Shown one piece after another: positions 55,966-64,000 of a DNA stretch of 64,000 nt. A program made the translations under genes and the position numbers. Positions within the stretch are counted from its first letter, which is position 1. Each line of letters opens with the position of its first letter. The stretch lies in the NCBI GenBank assembly GCA_900491605.1, contig UESW01004760.1:575132-639131 (forward strand), given 5' to 3'. This stretch comes from Calamus simplicifolius (lineage: Eukaryota; Streptophyta; Magnoliopsida; Arecales; Arecaceae). The notes beneath the pieces were generated by a model. It was not told the origin of the DNA. It saw nothing but the letters and a program-made list of their open reading frames with translations, and ran no database searches.

Positions 55966-56250
55966 CACTACAAGAAAATATTGAAATAGTGACACAAATT
56001 TAGCGACGCATCATTGCGTCGCTAAATTGCGACCACTTTGCGATGCCTCCCTGACAACAAAACATTGCGACGCAATTAGTGACGCATTAGCGACTCAATA
56101 AACCAAAAAATTAAAAAAAAATTAATTTTTTTATTTAGCGATGCAAATAATGTATCGCAATATTTTTAAATTAATTTTTAATAAAATATAAATATGGGAA
56201 AAAAATATTGCGATGCAACTCAGTGCGTCGTAATGTTTTTAAAAAATTAA
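55966..56250 (+). mobile_element. CACTA (En/Spm) transposon terminus
   Basis: Starts CACTACAAGAAAATATTG, the standard plant CACTA inverted-terminal sequence, directly after ACCCAT of block copy C. Subterminal GCGACGCA/TGCGTCGC repeats in both orientations follow, as expected for transposase-binding subterminal regions. The other end is not seen because of the N at 56251. Confidence 0.8.
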
Positions 56251-56251
56251 N
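56251..56251. other. Single N, probable assembly gap
   Basis: Lies inside the subterminal repeat region of the CACTA element; the right side has a different character. Confidence 0.65.
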
Positions 56252-56355
56252 CTGCGTAATGTTCTGACAAGGTGACATACACATGCCCTCAAACTTTGAT
56301 GCAATTATGTTTTTGCAATTCCTGTTTTAGTCATTGTCAGAGGGTCATTGGTTAT

Positions 56356-56462
56356 GCTGCAATCACGAATTGAACTAGATCTGAATTAGGCTGCTGAACA
56401 ATAGCAATCAACTTCATGGTTCTGTTCTCCTAAAGGTCTTTTTTTTTTCACTTTTCCCTAAT
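56356..56462. repeat. Dispersed copy 2 of a 115-bp sequence
   Basis: Near-identical to 23699-23815. The remaining sequence to 57130 is AT-rich without a supportable gene. Confidence 0.7.
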
Positions 56463-57131
56463 AGGGCTACAAATCTGTACCACCTATCATTTTACAATTT
56501 ACACAGCCACTTATCCTTAAATATATATTTATTCATATCAATATTTTAAAGAATTGACATATACATATATTTATAAATTAATATTCAAGTCTTTCATTAA
56601 ATTCAAGATCAAATATTCTTATAATTTGTAATCTTAAAAAGTTTATAAATACATTACAAACAAATTTTCGAAAATGTATTAGGATTCCAATAAACTTACC
56701 TTATCCAATTTACATATAAATAAGACATACACAAACTATTTGTTAAATTTACAATCATGTTGTAGTATATATAAATAGTTTGTATGTCTTTCTTATAACC
56801 ATTGGAAGGCTGGTCTCATATTTAGTATAGCATTGAGATAACTCTTTAAAAAAAAATCAATGGTGAACAATCTATTCTTACCATTAAATGTAAGAGAGTT
56901 TGGTGAGTTCATGGTGGCTATGGTAGATGGGGCCAGTTGGTGTGAACTGGTAGCTGGGTGCTTAATGCTAAACATGGGTTAGGTTGATGAGGGCTTAATG
57001 CTAAGTATGGATCTGATGGATAAGCTCAAGGCTTAGGTTTTTCTGAAGAGGTCTGGGTTCGGATGTGGATGAGGACTAGTAGGTGGTCATGGTCGATGAG
57101 GGTTAGCTAGTTGAGGATGGGTGCGGGTGGC

Positions 57132-58737
57132 CAGATCAAATCTAAAGCGTTGCCCTAAAATCGGGTTTGATAAAACAACAAACCTAAATCAAGTTTATTT
57201 TAGAGTGTTGCTTCAAGATCGGGCCCAATTAAGTATAATATGAAGCATTACTTCAAGATAAAGTTAGATCAAACTATGATCGAACCTGAATCAGGTTAAT
57301 TAGGAGCATTGATCCAAGTCAAGTTAGATCAAACCCGAATCGAGTTCAATTTAGAGTGTCACTCATGATTAGTTTAGATCAAGTAAGATCAAACCCGAAT
57401 CAATTTCAATCTAAAACATTATAATATGATTAGCCTAGATCAAACTTTGATCTCTTTTCAATCAACTCCAATCATGAATGTTGCTTTAGGATTGGGTTGA
57501 TGAAACTTAAATCAAACCCGAATCAAGTTCAATCTAGAGCATTGCTTATAAATCAAACTAAAATCAAGTTCAATCGAACATTACTCCTGATCGGACTAGA
57601 TCGGGCCAAATCAAGTTCAAGCTAAATGAAGTTAAATCTGGAGCGTTGCTACAAGATCGGGCCAAATCAAGGCTAAATCAATTTGAATTTGGAATATTGC
57701 TAAGTTCGGATTGGATCAAACTTAGATCAAACCTGAGTCATGTCCAATTGGAAGTGATGCTCCAAGATCGGGTCGAGCCAAACTTAGATCATATTCCAAA
57801 TAAGTCAATCCAAAGCATTGCAACAAGATCAGGTTAGATCAAATTAGATTCACATGAATCAAGTCTAATTTGTAGCATTGCTCTAAGAAAATGTTGGATT
57901 TAATATAAGATCAAACCCAAATCAGTCAAATTGAGAGCGTTGCTCGAGGATCGAGTTGGATCAAAATTATATCAAACCCGAATCAAGTCTGATCTGGATT
58001 CTATTGTTAGATCGAATTCAATCAAACTTCGATCAAACCCCAATCAAGTTCAATTTAAAGCATTACTCTAAGATAAGGGTGGATTAAACTTAAATCAAAC
58101 CTGGAACAAATCAAATATGTAACATTGCTCTAAGATCGTCGGGTTCGACTAGACTTTGATCAAATCGGAATTAAGTTCAATATGGAGCCTTGATCTTAGA
58201 CTGAGCTTGATCAAAGCAAGATCAAACCCAAATCAAGTCCAATGTAGAGAGCATTCCTCAAAGATCGTATTGGATCAAACTTATATCAATCTCGAATTAA
58301 GTAAAATATACTGCATTCCTCCAAGATTAATTTGGTTCAGACTCATATCAAATATGAATCAAATGCAATTTAATGCATTGTTCCAAGATAGGGTCGGATC
58401 AAACTTAGGTCAAACCCAAATAAAGTTTGATATGTAGCATTTCTCTAAGGTCGGGTTGGATCAATCTTAGCTCTAAGATGAATCAAGTTCAATATGGAGT
58501 GATGCTGTATGATCAGGTTAGATCAAACATTAATCAAGTCCAATTTTGAGTGTTGCTCCAAGATTAGGTAGGCTCGATGAAATAAAGATAATGCCCAAAT
58601 CAAGTTTAATTGAGAGCATTGCACTAAGATTGGGTTTGATCAACTTAGATTAAACCGAATCAGATCAAATCTAAAGCGTTGCCCTAAAATCGGTTTGATA
58701 AAACAACAAACCTAAATCAAGTCTATTTTAGAGTGTT
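57132..58737. repeat. 62-bp AT-rich satellite-like array
   Basis: About 26 diverged units with GATCAAAC(T/C)...AATCAAGT(T/C)CAAT and a GCATTGCTC(T/C)AAGATCGGGTT landmark; landmarks at 57876, 57938, 58060, 58122, 58187, 58250, 58313, 58374 and 58437 give a period near 62 bp. The first and last 77-78 bp (57132-57209 and 58661-58737) are almost identical to each other and unlike the middle units. Confidence 0.9.
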
Positions 58738-58894
58738 AGCTTGCCCAACGGATAATCCTTTATTCCTGAGATACATAAAATTATTATGGCGTTAATTGAT
58801 GTATTTAAAATTAAATTGAGATTTAAATTTTACTCAAAGACGAAGAGTTAATCGTTAACTAATGAAGGTCGAATATATAATGTCTAAAGATTAT

Positions 58895-59590
58895 TCATTG
58901 AGAAATTTTTGCCTTTATTTCTGGTGGTAATCGCTTGGTCATCCAAAATACGTTCAACTTTATCTCTTCGATCTGGTGGAATTGCTGATGGACACTCAGA
59001 TAGGGTTTCACTCTCAAAGGCAGGATAAGGCCCAAAGGCTCACTAGGAATTAATGCTGGTTCTTTATATTCTTTCAGATCTAAAAATATTAATGTGGAAC
59101 TAATACCATAATCTGGTGGTATCTCTAAAACATATGCATTAGGTCCTACTTTCTTTATTACTTTGAAAGGTCCAGTTCCCCGGGCGTGTAGTTTCTTCAT
59201 AGTTCCCGATGGGAACCTTTCAGGTCTAAGTTTAATCATTACAGAGTCCCCTTCATTAATTCCTTCATTCTTTTACGTGAGTTAGCCATATGTCTATATA
59301 CTTCATTGCTCATTTGAATCTTTTTACTAATTTCTTTATGCAACTCCTTAATATGTGTGCATATGACTCATTGGACTCAGATACTCATGCATGTGTGATA
59401 ATGGAATGAGGTTGATAGGTCTTCTAGGTTTATAACCATGGACAATCTCAAAGGGCTTTTCCAGTAGACCTATTGACTAAACTGTTGTATGCAAACTTAG
59501 CACGAGGTAATAATAAATCTCAGTTTCCCAGATGTTTTACAAGACACCTCAGTAGGTTGCCTAGACTCCTATTAACACCTCATGTTATAT
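58895..59590 (-). pseudogene. Gypsy chromovirus-like integrase C-terminal fragment
   Basis: Minus strand encodes KLRPERFPSGTMKKL, GPFKVIKKVGPNAYVLEIP and DYGISSTLIF, the conserved end of plant chromovirus integrase. A degenerate chromodomain-like tail follows. Upstream, on minus, an FEIVHGYKPRRPIDLIPL stretch (about 59460-59390) belongs to the integrase core. Truncated on both sides and frame-broken. Confidence 0.8.
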
Positions 59591-60420
59591 TTTAAATCGA
59601 GCTTTGATTAGATTTATCTTGAAAAAGACCCCTATGAGCTTTACAAAAATCGAAAACCCAACATTGCATATTTTTGTGTTTTTGGATGTCGATGTTTTAT
59701 CTCAAATAATGAAAAATTAAATCTGGGTAAGTTTGATGAAATTTGATGAAGATATTTTTCTTGGTTACTCTTCTTCTAATAGAGCTTATAGAGTTTTCCA
59801 TAAAAATACTTCAATGGTTAAAGAATCAATTCATGTCACTTTGATGAAACTAATGATCTTCCAACAAGGGAGAGAAAGGCTATTGATGATGCAGGAGAAA
59901 TTAAAATCAAGTGAAGGAACTTACCTTGGAAGAAAAAAGAATCCAACTGTTCAATCAAATCAAGAAGAGGTAATTACGAAGAACCTCAAGGTAATCATGG
60001 ACCTAAAAAAAGGTTGGAGGTATGTAGACAATCACCCTAAGAAATTTATTATTGGTGATATCTCGCATGGTATTAGAACTAGATCTCATTTAAAGATACT
60101 TATAATAACTTAGCTTTTGTGTCTCATATTGAACCTAAATCTTTTGATGATGCTAAGGATGATATAGAATAGATAAATGCTATGCATAATGAAAACAAAC
60201 CAATTTGAAAGAAATAATGTATGGATACTAGTTGATAGACCTCATGATCATCCATTATTGAAACTAAATGGGTATTTAGAAACAAGTTGGATGAGCATGG
60301 TAATATAGTTAGAAACAAAGCAAGACTAGTAGCTAAAGTTATTGTCAGGAGGGAATTGATTTTGATGAAATGCTCCTGTTGCTAGACTAGAAGCTATTAG
60401 ATTGTTACTTACTTTTGATG
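59590..60420 (+). pseudogene. Copia integrase/linker fragment, same family as 1-1349
   Basis: Plus-strand copy of the region that occurs on minus at 1-700 (for example the IFLGYSSSNRAYRVF motif and the downstream acidic linker). Contains multiple frame breaks and ends in AT-rich sequence. Confidence 0.75.
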
Positions 60421-60519
60421 GGTTAAAAACAATTACTATTTTATAACAGTGTTCATTATTATAAAATAGTAAGTTCTTAAAATAGTTATTATTTTTGAGT
60501 GAGGGCTCATGTGTACTAC

Positions 60520-60755
60520 AAAATTATTAACGCCTACCAAGGCCCATCCTAACGCCCAGTTAACCCAATTTCAAGTTGATCGAGCTTTCCGATTCGTTGC
60601 ATCTGATCCGACCCACCCAGAGCGACTCGGCGCGGAGGGAAATTAAAGCGAGCTGTTCGTCTCCATCTCTCCGCACTCCAGCTAGGGCAGCAATCGCTGC
60701 GCCACGGCGGCGGTGACAGTCGAACGGCTGCTAGGATCCAAGAGCCCTCAAGGAA
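60520..60755 (+). other. Possible 5' UTR exon of a host gene
   Basis: GC-rich island in AT-rich sequence, ending at a donor AAGGAA|GTACGC followed by a long C/T tract. Typical of plant leader exons, but no TATA box is clear. Confidence 0.3.
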
Positions 60756-61199
60756 GTACGCCTCTCCCTCTCCCTCCCTCTCATGAAATGCTCCGTTGAT
60801 CGGAGGTTATACTCTATTAATAACAGGGTTGTGAATTTTTTTTTTTTTTTGTTGTTGACAAAGCTTATCCCCTGTTAGCGATAAAAAGAATTTATACTAA
60901 TGGTTTATCCTTCTCCTCTTTTCCTCTGTCTATGTTTTCAGAAAGTTCTGGTTAAATCTTTGCTTTTTTTTTTATTATGATTTCTTTTTTCTTTGTTTCT
61001 GTTCCCTTAACAGTAGTAAATGGTAATTGATAGAAGAGGAGAAGCTTTGTAATATCTGTTGCATATCAATGTTAGTTTAAGTGTTAGAGAATTCTAATCG
61101 TGTCGTATGGGATTTCTTTTATTAAGCATTTTCTTTTAGATTGTTTAAATTATTTATATGTGCATATTTTGTTCACGTGGATTGATTGTCCTCTTGTAG

Positions 61200-61308
61200 T
61201 GTAGTCTGTGGGATTTTGGCCCACGTCGAGTAGAGTGTCTGTGCTCTATCACTCAGCTAAAACAACAAGATGCTCTGTTATGAAGTTGAGAGGCAATTAA
61301 ATGAAAAG
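61200..61308 (+). CDS. Possible first coding exon of a host gene
   Basis: Between CCTCTTGTAG and GTAAAATTG; the ATG at 61270 gives 13 codons (MLCYEVERQLNEK) in phase 0. Later exons are not found before 62300. The sequence from 61309 to 62280 is AT-rich with nothing supportable. Confidence 0.3.
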
Positions 61309-62299
61309 GTAAAATTGTTTAGGTGTTTGAAAAAGATCTCTGACAACCATAATTGTTATAATTATTAGCATAATTCAGCATAAAAATCTAATTTGTGTTT
61401 AAAGTAGAAAGAACAAAGGTTTATGTTTAGGGTGGAAAACTTAATAATTCACTATTTTATACTTCTGCCCATAAAATTATAATAGTTTGAGTACTGGAAC
61501 ACCTTATAAGGTTTGAGATACTTATAGGACTAAGTCTATAATATTTAAATTTAAGAACATTTAAATTAATGCTAAGTTAAAATTTTAAGTCATGATTTAG
61601 GCGAAAATTAAATTCCCCGTATTCGGATCCACAATGCTCAATTCAAATCATATAAAAAAAAACAACAATAAAATATGATATATATAGCCATGCAAATCAT
61701 AAAAATATATTACATAATAGTAAGATACAAAACTCCTATCTAAGATCGTTACTTCATTAATCTCTACAATGCAAGACATATAGTCACTAATCTATAATTT
61801 AATATGAATAATCAAATTTACTAAAATAAAAAAATTATCATTTTGCTTCTCTAGCTCAAAATTTAAAATAACCATTTCATTCGTTTAATTCAATGGCCAC
61901 TAAGACTTACTTAAACTATTTTAGCCCAAATTTAATTATTGTCTAATATTGCTAATTTTTCAATACTTCATTATATTTACAAACATGCCCCTACTAGCTT
62001 ATGCTTTATCACCTCAAACTATACAATAATTATTTTCCAAATGAAGTAACCCCTAACTAATCATCATTCTAACCAGCAATTAGCCATACCTCAACTTAAT
62101 GGATGACTACAATAATTAATAAAATTAATCCAAGATTAATTTACTTAAGTCCATTTTTAATCCAAGGTAAATAAAATTAATTCAGCAAAATAACATATTA
62201 GTTGGGCCAAATCTGGTTTCCTAGTTTAATAGTCCAACAACTAATTCAAAGCCCAAGCCAAAATACTATGCTGGAAAAGTCTTTGTACACAGCCCCGAT

Positions 62300-62570
62300 G
62301 TAGGATTGTTTGCATCGAGCGTGGTGATTCGTCCGCGCACAAGCCCATGCATCAGTGATGCGGGACTTACGGGTGGGCCCCCAATGCATGTCCTAGCATG
62401 GCCCAATCACCACCCTCAGTGCAGGCCATCCTGCATCGGGTGCGGATCTGCACACGAGCTTGCGCATCAGCAATGCGGAACTCACGGGCGGGCCCTCGGT
62501 GTGAGTTTGCTCACGGGCAAATCATTGCCCCCCATTGTAGGCCATCCTGCATTGGTGGTGGTGTTCAAAG
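62300..62570. repeat. GC-rich imperfect repeat, about 120 bp x 2
   Basis: GGCCATCCTGCAT, CATCAG(C/T)(A/G)ATGCGG and ACGGG(T/C)GGGCCC landmarks recur in order. No gene is supported; nearby ORFs on both strands to 63390 are low-complexity (Ser/Pro or Glu/Arg rich). Confidence 0.55.
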
Positions 62571-63444
62571 ACTTTTCCATACCATGCTTGCTTAGAATCA
62601 CTCTTTGGATCATGATAAATTGATTAGCCCAACCAATTAATCAATCCATTAGCTCAGCCAGCTGGCCCAACCCATTAACCCAGATGACCCATGGCCTATT
62701 CAGCCCATTGTGCCATAACCCATGAGGCCCATTGCTTCTCTATGACCTAGATGGCCCATTAAGCCAGCCCAGAACCACTCCCAGCCAGTGGCAGGACGAC
62801 CGAGAAGAGCCGTCTCCTTCCTTCCATTCGATGCCATCTCCAGCATTGCAGCGGCCACGGCGGTGGTTCGGACGAGGAGAACTGCAGCAAAGACGGAAGA
62901 AGAGATGAGGGAGGAGGTCAAAGGCAGTGAGGAAGGAGAAGAAGAGAAACAAAGGAGATTAACCAGGGAATGGAGATCGACGAAGGAGACAAGGAAGCCG
63001 GCGGGAATCGCTTGATGTCGGCGGTGGTGAGGAAGGAGGGACCGTGGAGAGCGAGATCCGGCAGCAATGATTGCAGCCACGACGAAGAAAAGTGGCCGAC
63101 GAGGATCCAGGGACGGAGAAGATAAAGGAAGAGGTTGGCAGCCTCAGAGGAAGGGATGGCAGCAGACGGCAGCGACGGCCGTGGACCTTGAGATGGAGGT
63201 GAAGACAAGGAGGGGTGGCGACGGACGGCCAATGACGAGAGAGGGCTACGGAGAGAGAGGGAGGAGTGGGAGGCGACAGTGATGGTGGAGGAAACAGGGA
63301 GGACGGCCAAGGCGGACCGGGAGATCGACGACCTGTTCCTTGTTCCAAATTTTGAGTCACAATATATTAAGGTTCTATATATTACAACCAAATTTTGGCA
63401 ATATATTAGTGATGCACGAAAAAATTATTACTGCATTAATATAA

Positions 63445-64000
63445 CGCGTATGATGACTAAGATCGAGCTATTGAGCCGAACTACCTAGCCGAACTAAGAC
63501 CGAGCCACATAGCCGAACTAGCTTACCGAACTTTAGAGCTGAACCATCTGGCCAAGCTATTTCAGAACCTCGGAAAGACCGAGCTATATCCGAACCTCGA
63601 TAGGGCCGAGTTATCTTAGTTCCTCACCGGGAGCGATCCTCATCCCTTCGACATAAGCGCCATTATTGCTTCAAACTACACCGGATATCTCAGAGGATGA
63701 ACCATCCTGATCGCAAGAATCATGGAAAAAGCCTCCCAAAACAAGAATGGGAGTCAAATACAGCACTCTATCCATGATCAATAGGATTCCAAATTTCTGA
63801 TAAAGCATCTGTCAGCTTCATCAACTACCGATCCCCATAACTATTGGGATTCCGGCCTTATCGGATGCCAAACTTCCTAAAACATGCCCAGAAAATCAAG
63901 TAACGATTCACCTCCTTGGCAGCATACAAATACCAAGTCTCAGGACCCCTCAAGGTGCGCTCTCGAAGGCAACTAAGCCTCAAAAAATAACTCTAGCAAA
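63445..64000 (+). repeat. Diverged Tat-type Gypsy LTR, cut by window end
   Basis: CCGAGCTA/GCCGAACTA units at 63460-63620 and a downstream stretch ending CAGGACCCCTCAAGGTGCG...GGCAACTAAGC follow the layout of the LTR at 19346-20263. The TATA position reads ATACAAATACC, so the box has decayed. The left border is approximate. Confidence 0.5.

Noticed and set aside
62700..63391. Ser/Pro-rich minus ORFs and Glu/Arg-rich plus ORFs
   Set aside because: Low-complexity purine/pyrimidine bias explains the openness; no domain, start context or introns.

Overview
This is a repeat-rich stretch of a flowering-plant nuclear genome. The evidence is nested LTR retrotransposons of plant-only lineages, a 5'-truncated LINE, CACTA transposon debris, and scattered AT-rich exons with GT/AG splice sites. 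The mix (Sirevirus Copia plus Tat-type Gypsy with a PF04195-like antisense gene) suggests a monocot, but that is inference and the species is not identifiable from the window alone. No bacterial genes, rRNA, tRNA or CRISPR were seen.

Layout. 1-1349: minus-strand Copia integrase fragment. 1350-11800: Gypsy element G1 (Tat-like, coding minus) with 3' LTR, PPT, a spliced antisense gene on plus, a GC-rich 76/51-bp minisatellite, and a pol block that keeps an open RNase H-integrase frame. An N at 11801 looks like a scaffold join inside the LTR. 11812-12543: LTR of probably another G1-family copy. 12544-17104: 3' half of a Sirevirus on plus, with pol end, an accessory ORF, several polypurine tracts and the 3' LTR. 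17105-20263: remnant of another Tat-like Gypsy in the opposite sense. 20637-21772: LINE tail. 22267-23600: CACTA TNP2 transposase remnant. 24480-29944: two plausible exons of a bHLH gene. 30378-46149: a nearly complete 15.8-kb Gypsy element G2, with LTRs of 1326 and 942 bp and near-matching 5-bp target duplications. 46150-52027: AT-rich region with exons of an unidentified minus-strand gene. 52150-56250: three copies of an AT-rich block, two stranded exons, and a CACTA end cut by an N at 56251. 57132-58737: 62-bp satellite. 58895-60420: chromovirus and Copia fragments. 60520-61308: possible 5' end of a host gene. 63445-64000: a diverged Tat-type LTR running off the window.

How the parts relate. 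G1, G2 and the Sirevirus each have a usual gag-pol plus an accessory gene between pol and the 3' LTR. In both Gypsy elements that gene is antisense to pol, is spliced, and encodes a PF04195-like domain followed by an acidic or coiled-coil tail. G2 also carries two further promoter-ORF-poly(A) arrangements antisense to pol. In all three elements a short GC-rich, partly palindromic motif forms an array in the LTR and again inside the element near the accessory ORF. This recurring design is the most interesting signal in the window. All the elements carry frameshifts or stops; G1 retains intact catalytic residues in its RNase H-integrase frame, whereas G2 has lost catalytic residues in both domains.
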